From Pseudolysinimonas_A sp044239695 (GTDB taxonomy: Bacteria; Actinomycetota; Actinomycetes; Actinomycetales; Microbacteriaceae), in contig NZ_JBIIAW010000127.1 of NCBI RefSeq assembly GCF_044239695.1, forward strand, positions 1-7,360: a stretch of DNA of 7,360 bases, written 5' to 3'. The position numbers and the translations under genes are program-made. This document shows, piece by piece, positions 1 to 6,071 of the stretch. Under the pieces are notes generated by a model that did no database searches, was not told the origin of the DNA, and saw only the letters and a program-made list of their open reading frames with translations. How positions within the stretch are numbered: position 1 is the first letter of the stretch; each line of letters opens with the position of its first letter.

Positions 1-675
1 CCAGCCGACGTCGACCAAGCCGGGCTCGACGCCGTGATCGGCGAGCTGAACGACGACCCCCGCTGCACCGGCTACATCGTGCAGCTGCCGCTGCCGAAGG
101 GTATCGACGAGAACCCGATCCTCGAGCTCATCGACCCCGACAAGGACGCCGACGGCCTCCACCCGACCAACCTCGGCCGGCTCGTACTCGGCGTCGAGGG
201 CGAGCTGCACTCGCCGCTGCCGTGCACCCCGGCCGGCGTCGTCGAGCTGCTGCGCCGCTACGACGTGCCGATCGCCGGTAAGCACGTGGTGATCGTCGGC
301 CGCGGACTCACCGTCGGGCGCCCGCTCGGGCTCGTCTTCACCCGCAAGGGCGTGGATGCGACCGTCACCCTCACCCACTCCCGCACGGTGGACCTCGCCG
401 CCGAGGTGAAGCGCGCCGACATCGTCGTGGCCGCGCTCGGGGTTCCGCACTTCGTGAAGGCCGAGTGGATCAAGCCGGGCGCCGCGGTTCTGGATGTCGG
501 GGTCACCCGCGTCGGGATGACCGACTCCGGCCGGGCACGCCTCCACGGCGACGTCGAGCCCGCCGCGGCTGAGGTCGCCGGCTGGATGTCGCCCAACCCC
601 GGTGGGGTCGGACCGATGACCCGCGCGCTCCTGCTCTCCAACGTCGTCGACGCGGCGGAACGCCAGTCCGCGTAG
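1..675 (+). CDS. folD: FolD, bifunctional methylenetetrahydrofolate dehydrogenase/cyclohydrolase (5' end outside window)
   Basis: Cytosolic one-carbon enzyme that oxidises 5,10-methylene-THF with NADP+ and hydrolyses the methenyl product to 10-formyl-THF, feeding purine and formyl-Met-tRNA synthesis. The frame is open from base 1 and ends at TAG 673-675. 224 residues are visible of about 285-295 usual for the family, so the N-terminal part, with the catalytic Tyr-x3-Lys, lies outside. Visible marks in order: GYIVQLPLPKG (active-site Gln), DPDKDADGLHPTNLG (conserved Asp), the Rossmann dinucleotide loop VVIVGRGLTVGRPLG, in which GRG replaces the commoner GRS, and the family signature PGGVGPMT near the C terminus. 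A GTG at 34 is internal and not the start. The gene converges on galK across a large palindrome. Identity is firm. Confidence 0.97.
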   Translation, partial: PADVDQAGLDAVIGELNDDPRCTGYIVQLPLPKGIDENPILELIDPDKDADGLHPTNLGRLVLGVEGELHSPLPCTPAGVVELLRRYDVPIAGKHVVIVGRGLTVGRPLGLVFTRKGVDATVTLTHSRTVDLAAEVKRADIVVAALGVPHFVKAEWIKPGAAVLDVGVTRVGMTDSGRARLHGDVEPAAAEVAGWMSPNPGGVGPMTRALLLSNVVDAAERQSA

Positions 676-684
676 AACGCGTCT

Positions 685-782
685 CGCGGGTTGAGTGCCC
701 GCGGAGCGGGTGTATCGAAACCCACGGAGCAACTCTCGTCGGTGGGTTTCGATACACCGCCTGCGGCGGCACTCAACCCGCG
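685..782. terminator. Long interrupted palindrome between convergent folD and galK; repeat-family member and probable bidirectional terminator
   Basis: The outer arms, 685-699 and 768-782, are perfect 15-base complements (CGCGGGTTGAGTGCC and its reverse complement). The inner arms, 709-725 and 742-758, are perfect 17-base complements containing GTATCGAAACCCAC. The 700-708/759-767 middle pairs only partly, and 726-741 is the loop. It starts ten bases after the folD stop and ends ten bases before the galK stop, so it can terminate both transcripts. There is no clear T tract, which is common for actinobacterial terminators. The GGGTTTCGATAC...ACTCAACC wording resembles a dispersed repeat I recall from Microbacteriaceae intergenic regions. 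That family membership is from memory, not searched. Confidence 0.8.
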
Positions 783-792
783 GTGGGTGGTG

Positions 793-1956
793 TCAGGAGT
801 CGCGGGCGGCGCCGTCGGAGGGACGCACCGGGAAGACCTCGGGGGCCGCGAAGCCGTGTTCCGCGAAGGCGCCGTCGATCGCGACCTGGATGCGCGACAC
901 GGCGTCGACCGGGGTGAGCGCGATCGCCGCCCCGCCGAAGCCGCCGCCCGTCATCCGGGCGCCGATCGCGCCGTTCTCGAGCGCGGTCTCGACGGCGAGA
1001 TCGAGTTCGGGAACCGAGATCTCGAAGTCGTCGCGCATCGATGCGTGCGAGGCGTCGAGGAGGGCGCCGATCGCGGCCGGGCCGTCCTCGCGCAGGGCGC
1101 GCACGACATCCAGCACCCGCTGGTTCTCGGTGACGACGTGGCGGACGCGGCGGAAGGTGACGTCGTCGAGTTCGGCACGTGCGCGGGGGAGGTCGTCGAT
1201 CGTGAGGTCGCGGAGTGTCGCCACGCCCAACGCCGCCGCGCCGGCCTCGCAGGAGGCGCGACGTTCGCGGTAGCCGCCGGTCGCGTGCGCGTGGGCGACT
1301 CCGGTGTCCAGCACGAGCAGGGTCAGCCCGGCGGCGGCGAAGCCGAGCGGGATGCTCTCGGTCTCGAGACTGCGGCAGTCGAGGAACACGGCGGCGTCGG
1401 CTCGCCCGAGCAGGGACGCCGTCTGGTCCATGATGCCGGTCGGGGCCCCGACGAACTCGTTCTCGGCGAGCTGCCCGACCCGCGCGAGGTCGGGGCGCGA
1501 CAGCCCGAGGCGCCAGAGGTCGTCGAGCGCCAGGGCGACGGCGCTCTCGATCGCGGCCGACGACGACAGCCCGGCGCCGACCGGCACGTTCGAGTCGATC
1601 ACCAGGTCGACCCCGGGCACGGCGGCGAGGTCGGCGCCCGACCGGCCCAGCGCCCAGGCCACCCCCAGGGGGTAGTCCGCCCACCCGGCCCGGCCGCGCA
1701 CGTCGTCGAGTTCGGCGAGCGGGATCTCGACCGCCTGATCGGAGAAGGTGCTCGCGACGCGGATGAGCGCGTCGTCGCGGGCGCCGGCGGCGACGACCGT
1801 GCGCCGGTCGATCGCGAACGGCAGCACCAATCCGGCGTTGTAGTCGGTGTGCTCGCCGATCAGGTTGACGCGGCCCGGCGCCGACCACAGGCCGTCGAGG
1901 TCGCGCCCGGTGATCGCTCCGAAGAGGTCACGGACGTCGTCACGGAGATCGGGCAC
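793..1956 (-). CDS. galK: Galactokinase
   Basis: GHMP-family kinase that phosphorylates alpha-D-galactose to galactose-1-phosphate with ATP, the first committed Leloir step, in the cytosol. 387 residues, the normal length. All three signatures are intact: GRVNLIGEHTDYN at 28-40 (sugar binding, with the active-site Arg29), the ATP loop PVGAGLSSSAA at 125-135, and MTGGGFGG at 335-342. GIMDQ at 174-178 supplies the catalytic Asp177. The start is GTG at 1956, chosen because the protein then has no excess N terminus and a TAGGGT box lies exactly six bases upstream, which fits a leaderless message. The stop is TGA at 793-795. The gene diverges from the epimerase gene at 2014; no galT or galE is within the window. 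Function is very secure; in vivo sugar preference is inferred. Confidence 0.97.
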   Translation of the reverse strand: MPDLRDDVRDLFGAITGRDLDGLWSAPGRVNLIGEHTDYNAGLVLPFAIDRRTVVAAGARDDALIRVASTFSDQAVEIPLAELDDVRGRAGWADYPLGVAWALGRSGADLAAVPGVDLVIDSNVPVGAGLSSSAAIESAVALALDDLWRLGLSRPDLARVGQLAENEFVGAPTGIMDQTASLLGRADAAVFLDCRSLETESIPLGFAAAGLTLLVLDTGVAHAHATGGYRERRASCEAGAAALGVATLRDLTIDDLPRARAELDDVTFRRVRHVVTENQRVLDVVRALREDGPAAIGALLDASHASMRDDFEISVPELDLAVETALENGAIGARMTGGGFGGAAIALTPVDAVSRIQVAIDGAFAEHGFAAPEVFPVRPSDGAARDS

Positions 1957-1968
1957 CCGTTCACCCTA
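1957..1968 (-). promoter_or_regulatory. -10 element of leaderless galK promoter
   Basis: On the minus strand, TAGGGT occupies 1968-1963, followed by the six bases GAACGG and then the GTG start of galK. This matches the actinobacterial TANNNT -10 box, and its spacing puts the transcription start at the start codon itself. No convincing -35 hexamer and no ribosome-binding site are visible, as expected for a leaderless gene. Seen in sequence; activity is inferred. Confidence 0.65.
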
Positions 1969-2001
1969 ATCAGCGCAGGCCGAGCGAGCCGGGTCGCGGC
2001 C

Positions 2002-2013
2002 TAGGCTTTCCGT
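2002..2013 (+). promoter_or_regulatory. -10 element of leaderless galM-VIT promoter
   Basis: TAGGCT at 2002-2007 is followed by TTCCGT and then the GTG start at 2014, the same six-base spacing as the facing galK promoter. It would drive the epimerase and the one-base-overlapping transporter gene. The two divergent boxes are 33 bases apart, leaving little room for an operator; I see no clear palindromic operator between them. Confidence 0.65.
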
Positions 2014-2949
2014 GTGACCGGAATCGACGCCGCTGGCAAGCACATCATCCTCGAGGCCGACGGGGTCCGCGCCGAGATCGGCACCGTCGCAGGCATCCTC
2101 AGATCGCTCCGGGTGGGCGACGTGCGGCTCACCGAGTCGACCGACGGGTCCGGGGCGCCGCCGTTCGCCTGCGGCATCATCCTCGCGCCCTGGCCGAACC
2201 GCGTGCGCGACGGCAAGTGGACTCACGACGGCGCGGACCTGCAGCTCGACATCACCGAGACCGCCCGCGGCAACGCCCTGCACGGACTGCTGCGGTTCGC
2301 CGAGTACGAGGTGCGCGAGCAGTCTGCCGCCTCGGTCACCCTCGGCTGCCGCATCGCCCCTCAGCACGGCTGGCCGTTCCTGCTCGACACCTGGGTGCGC
2401 TATGAGGTGCGTCCCGACGGACTCACCGTCACCCACGGCGTCACCAATCTCGGTGCCGACCGCGCCCCCTACGCGACGGGAGCGCACCCGTTCCTGCGCA
2501 TCGGCGACCACCCCGTCGACGACCTGGTGCTGACCGTCGCCGCCGGCACCTACTTCGACGTCGACGACCGGCTCAACGCGGTCGGCGAGCCCGCGGTCGA
2601 CGGCACGCGCTACGACCTCCGCGCCGGGCGTCGCCTCGGCGACGAGTTCTTCGACACCGCCTTCGGGGGTGTCACCCACCGGGAGGGGGCGAGTGCGTGG
2701 CTCACCGCTCCCGACGGCGCGACGCTCGAACTCGTGCAGGACGTCGACTGGGGCTACGTGCAGGTCTTCACGACCCCGATCTTCCCGCGTGCGGACGGTG
2801 TCGGCACCGCGGTCGCGGTCGAACCGATGACGGCGCCGCCGGACGCGCTCAACACCGGGCAGGGGCTCATCTGGCTCGAACCCGGGGAGTCGTCCCAGGG
2901 GTCCTGGGGGCTGCGCTACACCCCCGCCGGGATCCCCGGGTCCGTCTGA
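2014..2949 (+). CDS. galM: Aldose 1-epimerase (mutarotase) family protein, GalM-like
   Basis: Predicted cytosolic mutarotase interconverting alpha and beta anomers of an aldohexose, most plausibly galactose, whose alpha form is the substrate of the neighbouring GalK. 311 residues. Family marks: WPNR at 60-63, NALHG with His90, TGAHPF with His158 (the predicted catalytic acid), FDTAF with Asp214 as a likely substrate-binding Asp, and EPMTAPPDA with Glu270 in the place of the catalytic base. The set is complete. The start is GTG at 2014, supported by the TAGGCT box six bases upstream; there is no Shine-Dalgarno. The stop TGA at 2947-2949 overlaps the ATG of the next gene by one base. The sugar specificity is inferred from the galK neighbour; related family members act on other sugars or sugar phosphates. 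Confidence 0.9.
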   Translation: MTGIDAAGKHIILEADGVRAEIGTVAGILRSLRVGDVRLTESTDGSGAPPFACGIILAPWPNRVRDGKWTHDGADLQLDITETARGNALHGLLRFAEYEVREQSAASVTLGCRIAPQHGWPFLLDTWVRYEVRPDGLTVTHGVTNLGADRAPYATGAHPFLRIGDHPVDDLVLTVAAGTYFDVDDRLNAVGEPAVDGTRYDLRAGRRLGDEFFDTAFGGVTHREGASAWLTAPDGATLELVQDVDWGYVQVFTTPIFPRADGVGTAVAVEPMTAPPDALNTGQGLIWLEPGESSQGSWGLRYTPAGIPGSV

Positions 2950-4019
2950 TGACGGACCGCTCCGAGAAGACCCGCATCCGGCGATGGCGCCGGTACCTGG
3001 CCGATGAACGGGCGGAAGGCGCCCTCTACCGCGAACTGGCCGAGCGCTACACCGGCGAGGAGCGCGACATCCTCCTCGGGCTCGCCGACGCCGAGGAGCG
3101 GCACGAACAGCACTGGGTCGACCTCCTCGGCGACGACGCCCGCGACCCGGGCCGCGCGAGCCTCGGCAGCCGCCTGCTCATCGTCTTCGGACGCCGCTTC
3201 GGCTCGCTGTTCGTGCTCGCCCTCGCGCAGCGCGCGGAAGGACGCTCGCCGTACGACGCCGACAGCGATGCGACGGATGCCATGGCGGCCGACGAGCGCA
3301 TCCACGGCGAGGTGCTGCGCGGGCTCGCCTCACGCGGACGTCGCCGGCTCGCCGGCAGCCTGCGCGCGGCCGTGTTCGGCATCAACGACGGACTCGTCTC
3401 CAACCTCGCCCTCGTGCTCGGCGTCGGTGCGACCGGACTCCCGCCGCAGACGGTGCTCGTGACGGGGGTCGCCGGGCTGTTGGCGGGCTCGCTGTCGATG
3501 GGTGCGGGGGAGTACGTGTCGGTGCGGTCTCAGCGCGAGCTGCTCGAGGCATCCCGACCTGACCCGCAGTCGCAGCACGCGCTGCCGCACCTCGACGTCG
3601 ACGCGAACGAGCTGGCGCTCGTCTACCGCGCCCGCGGGATGTCGCCGCAGGAGGCGGATGCCCGCGCGCGCACGGTGCTCTCGACCCTCCACCTCGACGA
3701 CACCGGGTCGATCACCGCGGTCGGCGACGACGAGGACGGGATCGGCTCGGCGTGGGGCGCTGCGCTCTCCAGCTTCCTGTTCTTCGCCTCGGGTGCCTTC
3801 ATCCCCGTGCTGCCCTATCTCGTCGGGGCCGAAGGCTTCCTCGCCGTGGCGATCGCGTCGGCGTCGGTCGGCGTCGTCCTTCTCGCGACCGGGGCGATCG
3901 TCGGGCTGCTCTCGGGGGGATCGCTCCTGCGCCGCGCCTTGCGGCAACTCGCGATCGGCATCGGCGCGGCCGGCGTCACGTACGTGCTCGGGCTGCTGTT
4001 CGGCACCGCGGTCGGCTGA
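2949..4019 (+). CDS. Ferritin-like/VIT1-CCC1 fusion, predicted membrane Fe2+/Mn2+ transporter (MbfA-type architecture)
   Basis: Predicted 356-residue inner-membrane transporter moving Fe2+ and possibly Mn2+ out of the cytosol. Residues 1-130 form a ferritin/rubrerythrin-like helical domain with two ExxH metal motifs (E49-H52 and E116-H119) plus E20/E23. The VIT part has five membrane segments at about 136-163, 170-192, 266-292, 296-323 and 332-355. FGINDGLVSN at 143-152 and SMGAGEYVSVRSQ at 183-195 carry Asp147 and Met184, in positions matching transport residues of plant VIT1. A hydrophilic segment at about 196-262 lies between segments 2 and 3. The chosen ATG overlaps the epimerase stop (TGATG), implying translational coupling; the same frame stays open further upstream inside galM, but there it encodes only Arg-rich low-complexity sequence. 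Described MbfA homologues in alphaproteobacteria export iron. Metal and direction here are inferred. Confidence 0.9.
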   Translation: MTDRSEKTRIRRWRRYLADERAEGALYRELAERYTGEERDILLGLADAEERHEQHWVDLLGDDARDPGRASLGSRLLIVFGRRFGSLFVLALAQRAEGRSPYDADSDATDAMAADERIHGEVLRGLASRGRRRLAGSLRAAVFGINDGLVSNLALVLGVGATGLPPQTVLVTGVAGLLAGSLSMGAGEYVSVRSQRELLEASRPDPQSQHALPHLDVDANELALVYRARGMSPQEADARARTVLSTLHLDDTGSITAVGDDEDGIGSAWGAALSSFLFFASGAFIPVLPYLVGAEGFLAVAIASASVGVVLLATGAIVGLLSGGSLLRRALRQLAIGIGAAGVTYVLGLLFGTAVG

Positions 4020-4108
4020 CCGTAGGACCAAAGACCCGTGGACGGGCCGGTCATCCGTGTCACACTCAGACCGTCGGGATGGGGGTCCCGGCGCGACCGA
4101 TCAGGATG

Positions 4109-4159
4109 CGGCTCCGGGGGGAGCCGACCTGTCGTTCCGTCTCTGAGTCGGGGGACTCA
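4109..4159. other. Two short hairpins with identical GGGG loops in the VIT/207-aa convergent intergenic region
   Basis: CGGCTCC-GGGG-GGAGCCG at 4109-4126 has a perfect 7-bp stem. TGAGTC-GGGG-GACTCA at 4144-4159 has a perfect 6-bp stem. The stems are unrelated in sequence but share the tetraloop. They lie 90-140 bases after the transporter stop and may help terminate it; neither has a T tract. A weaker nested structure sits at 4026-4052. The rest of 4020-4224 holds no supportable gene. Confidence 0.45.
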
Positions 4160-4172
4160 AGGGATCGAGAAG

Positions 4173-4204
4173 GGCCGTCGCCGGTGTTCGCACCAGCGGC
4201 GGCC
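4173..4204. terminator. Terminator hairpin for the 155/207-aa gene pair, possibly bidirectional
   Basis: Arms 4173-4186 and 4191-4204 pair over 14 positions around a TTCG loop at 4187-4190. There is one mismatch (4182/4195) and one G-T wobble (4178/4199, an A-C mismatch when read from the minus strand). The hairpin begins 21 bases beyond the TAG of the minus-strand gene ending at 4225, a normal terminator distance. It could also stop leftover read-through from the transporter gene on the plus strand. It lacks a clean T run. Confidence 0.6.
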
Positions 4205-4224
4205 TTCGCGTCGTTGTCCTCCGG

Positions 4225-4848
4225 CTAGAAGCGTCCCGGGCTCCCGGCGAGGGCATCCCGGATGCGAGCGGACAGGTCGAGCAGCTCGGCGTCGGTGAGG
4301 TGCCCCGGCGCGAAGAGTCCCGAACGCACCGGAACGAGAGGCAGCGGCGCGACCACGTCGCCGACGTCCACGCCGAGAGCGAGCGCGTCGATCTGCCGAG
4401 ATCCGGCGCGCACCGTCGTCAGCGGCAGCACCGACAGCTTCGAGGCGGCGATCACGGCGGATGTCGTCGTCCCGTCAGTGAGCCGCAGCCCTGTGGAGTC
4501 GAGGACGGCGATCGCGTTCTGGTCGGGACGCAGGGCCAGGTCCGCGTCACCGAGGCGTGCCGCGAGCCACCGCGTCGCGGCGGCCGTGTCGACCTCGGCC
4601 GCGATCGGGATCACGAGGCTCCCCGGGAAGGCGTCCGCGGCGGCGCGCACCCGAGCCCGCCGTGCCGCCGATCGCGCCGTGAAGACGACCACCGTGACCG
4701 CGATCGCGACGACGACCACCGCGACGACGGGGCTGGTCTGATCGAGCGGAACCGTCGCGAGTCGCACCGCGAGGAGGGCGACGCCGACCGCCGCGCCCGC
4801 CGCCGGCAACCAGAGCGGGAGACCCCGGCGCGGTGTCCCGGGAGCCAT
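4225..4848 (-). CDS. Unrecognised membrane protein: two-helix hairpin plus cytoplasmic domain
   Basis: 207 residues; I do not recognise a named family. Residues 10-33 and 39-58 are hydrophobic and likely form a membrane hairpin. Arg-rich flanks (RR at 7-8, and the RSAARRARVR stretch from about 59) suggest both ends face the cytoplasm. The remaining ~130 residues are soluble and alternate short strands with a final amphipathic helix (LTDAELLDLSARIRDAL). Together with a segment like IAVLDSTGLRLTDG this loosely recalls bacterial PH-like domains that follow two membrane helices; that is inference only. ATG at 4848 overlaps the TGA of the upstream gene by one base (TGATG). The frame remains open upstream of this ATG, but that part is the shadow of the 155-aa gene and was excluded. 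A terminator hairpin follows 21 bases after the stop. Confidence 0.8.
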   Translation of the reverse strand: MAPGTPRRGLPLWLPAAGAAVGVALLAVRLATVPLDQTSPVVAVVVVAIAVTVVVFTARSAARRARVRAAADAFPGSLVIPIAAEVDTAAATRWLAARLGDADLALRPDQNAIAVLDSTGLRLTDGTTTSAVIAASKLSVLPLTTVRAGSRQIDALALGVDVGDVVAPLPLVPVRSGLFAPGHLTDAELLDLSARIRDALAGSPGRF

Positions 4849-5315
4849 CAGGCGGCGGTGAGCGAGAGCAGCACCGGCAGGAAGAGGCTGAGCGGGTCGG
4901 CGTCCTCGCCGGAGCCTCGGAGGGTGAGCGTGCGGCCCTCCGCCAGGGTCACGTTGACGGCGAGCGGCAGGTCGGCGTCGACGCGTTCGTCGGGGTAGAA
5001 GTCCTGCGTCGAGGTGACCCGCAGCGAGCGGATGTCGAGAGGGAGCACATCCACGACGAGCGCCCCCTCCTTGAACGACGCGTCGATCACGGCGCCGTCG
5101 ACGAACACCGTCACCCGCACGGCGGAGTCGGTGACCTCGGTCGCCAGGTAGGTCACATCGCGGCCGCCGCCGGCGATCGCGAGGCGCGACACGAGCTGCC
5201 CCAGCAGATTCGCGTTCTCCTGGAAGACCGGGCTCTTGCCCCACTGCGCGTTCGCCGTGGCGAGCCGGGTGTCGAACTCCCGCGCGGCGGCGTGCCGTTC
5301 CTCATACGTCGTCAT
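4848..5315 (-). CDS. Unrecognised soluble protein, first gene of a two-gene operon
   Basis: 155 residues, no family recognised. The first ~50 residues look helical and charged (ATG encodes MTTYEERHAAAREFD). The rest reads as alternating beta strands (VRVTVFVDGAVIDASF, ALVVDVLPLDIRSLRVTS, LPLAVNVTLAEGRTLTLRG), ending in a short hydrophobic stretch, LSLFLPVLLSLTAA, too short to be a confident membrane anchor. There is no signal peptide and no Cys. The start ATG at 5315 is supported by TAGGCT six bases upstream, so the gene appears to be leaderless. The stop overlaps the start of the 207-aa membrane protein gene, so the two products are probably made together and may interact. Codon use is like the core genes on the left, so this pair looks native rather than recently acquired. 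Confidence 0.82.
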   Translation of the reverse strand: MTTYEERHAAAREFDTRLATANAQWGKSPVFQENANLLGQLVSRLAIAGGGRDVTYLATEVTDSAVRVTVFVDGAVIDASFKEGALVVDVLPLDIRSLRVTSTQDFYPDERVDADLPLAVNVTLAEGRTLTLRGSGEDADPLSLFLPVLLSLTAA

Positions 5316-5327
5316 GGGCTGAGCCTA
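5316..5327 (-). promoter_or_regulatory. -10 element of leaderless promoter for the 155/207-aa operon
   Basis: On the minus strand TAGGCT occupies 5327-5322, followed by CAGCCC and the ATG at 5315. The hexamer is identical to that of the galM promoter and the six-base spacing is the same. No -35 box or ribosome-binding site is evident. Confidence 0.65.
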
Positions 5328-5418
5328 AGCCGATCGACGGGCGGCATGCGGGTGCATCTTCTAACCCCGATCGCGGCGCGCGTCAATCGCTTCCGCTTCG
5401 GGGTGTCCGGGGCGTCGG

Positions 5419-5904
5419 ATGGATGCCATGGACGACGAACTGGACACCATCCACGACATCATGCGCGGCGCGCGCTTCGCGACCGTCACCACCCGCGGCG
5501 AGGGCGGTCACCTCTACAGCCGGCCGCTCGCCGTGCTGGACCACGACTTCGACGGCACGGTGTGGTTCTTCACCGGCGATCCCAGTCCGAAGACCGACGA
5601 GGTGCGCGCCGACGCGCACGTGAACATCGCCTACGCCGACGGCCCCAGCCACGTCTCGCTCAGCGGCACGGCGACGGTCACCCGGGATGCCGCGCTCATC
5701 GACCGCTTCTGGAACCCGTGGGCGGAGGCCTGGTTCGAGGGCGGACGGGACGACCCGTCGGTCGCCCTGCTCGAGGTGACCGCGGAAAGCGTCGAGTACT
5801 GGCACGTCGACAAGCCGGCGGTGCTCCGGGCGTTCGAGGTCGCGAAGGCGCTCGTGACTGGTTCCGCGCCCGACGTGGGGGAGTCGCGTACCGTCCAGCT
5901 CTGA
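5419..5904 (+). CDS. Pyridoxamine 5'-phosphate oxidase-like FMN-binding split-barrel protein, general stress protein 26 type
   Basis: 161 residues of the small flavin split-barrel fold. The pattern of ATVTTRGEGGHLYSRPLAV, then TVWFFTGDPSPKTDEV, VNIAYADGPSHVSLSGTATV, and a late WNPWAEAWFEGG-DDPSVALLEV-VEYWHV block matches the general stress protein 26 branch rather than true PdxH, so a vitamin B6 oxidase role is unlikely. These proteins bind FMN or FAD, are cytosolic, probably work as dimers, and mostly have no proven substrate. The start is taken as ATG 5419; ATG 5428 (MDDELDTI) is an equally good alternative, as the leader has only a vague G-rich stretch and, unlike neighbours, no TANNNT box close by. 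The stop codon lies in the loop of a hairpin. This is the last core gene before the tRNA-Lys scar. Confidence 0.88.
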   Translation: MDAMDDELDTIHDIMRGARFATVTTRGEGGHLYSRPLAVLDHDFDGTVWFFTGDPSPKTDEVRADAHVNIAYADGPSHVSLSGTATVTRDAALIDRFWNPWAEAWFEGGRDDPSVALLEVTAESVEYWHVDKPAVLRAFEVAKALVTGSAPDVGESRTVQL

Positions 5905-5912
5905 AGCTGGGC
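5893..5912 (+). terminator. Hairpin spanning the stop codon of the split-barrel gene
   Basis: GTCCAGCT at 5893-5900 pairs with AGCTGGGC at 5905-5912 (eight positions, one G-T wobble). The four-base loop CTGA contains the TGA stop. Compact and stable enough to be a terminator or an mRNA-stabilising 3' end; no T tract follows. Confidence 0.45.
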
Positions 5913-5925
5913 ATGATCGGCAGAG

Positions 5926-5973
5926 GGGGTCCGGTGGGGCTCGAACCCACGACCCGCGGATTAAAAGTCCGAA
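5926..5973 (-). other. 3' fragment of tRNA-Lys(TTT); probable attachment site (att) of an integrated element
   Basis: Read on the minus strand the fragment begins near GGACTTTTAATCC, an anticodon arm with loop CTTTTAA, anticodon TTT (Lys). It continues through the variable region GGGTC and a perfect T arm GTGGG-TTCGAGC-CCCAC (5950-5934), then an acceptor 3' strand CGGACCC (5933-5927). There is no D arm and no matching 5' acceptor GGGTCCG in the bases that should precede it (5974 to about 6005), so the gene cannot be functional. The 3' end carries no encoded CCA. Such a 3'-half duplicate is what site-specific integration into a tRNA gene leaves at the distal end of the element. The missing half places the element on the right (above 5973). 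Confidence 0.78.
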
Positions 5974-6027
5974 CCGGTATGCCGGGGCTGGTTCAGAGTG
6001 GGCCGATTTCCCTTTGATTTACGTCGA

Positions 6028-6055
6028 GGTTCGATGAGGTGGGATCGGGTTCGAT
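6028..6055 (+). repeat. Direct repeat GGTTCGAT, two copies 20 bp apart, in the att-proximal gap
   Basis: GGTTCGAT occurs at 6028-6035 and 6048-6055, just inside the putative element end and about 55-80 bases from the tRNA fragment. GGTTCGA also echoes the T-loop wording of tRNAs. It may be a recombinase arm-type or accessory site; chance occurrence is quite possible for an 8-mer. The surrounding 5974-6098 holds no supportable gene. A 5-bp inverted repeat, GAACC/GGTTC (5971-5975 and 5990-5994), flanks the tRNA break point. Confidence 0.35.
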
Positions 6056-6071
6056 CTCGTGATCTGCGTTC

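Noticed and set aside
691..2004. Long open plus-strand frame (437 codons) opposite galK, and further long antisense frames opposite folD, galM and the VIT gene.
   Set aside because: Their Arg/Gly/Asp-rich, domain-free translations are typical shadows of GC-rich genes. The opposite strands carry intact GalK, FolD, GalM and VIT motifs.
2697..2948. Upstream extension of the ferritin-VIT frame into galM.
   Set aside because: The extension is Arg-rich low-complexity sequence inside the conserved C-terminal part of galM. ATG 2949 begins directly before the ferritin-like helix and overlaps the galM stop.
4849..5244. Upstream extension of the 207-aa gene's frame as a single 339-aa protein.
   Set aside because: It is the out-of-frame shadow of the 155-aa gene, which has its own promoter box. 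The ATG at 4848 sits right at that gene's stop in the usual TGATG arrangement.
5926..6005. A complete functional tRNA-Lys gene.
   Set aside because: No D arm (no TAGCTC-like block) and no 5' strand GGGTCCG to pair with the visible acceptor half CGGACCC.
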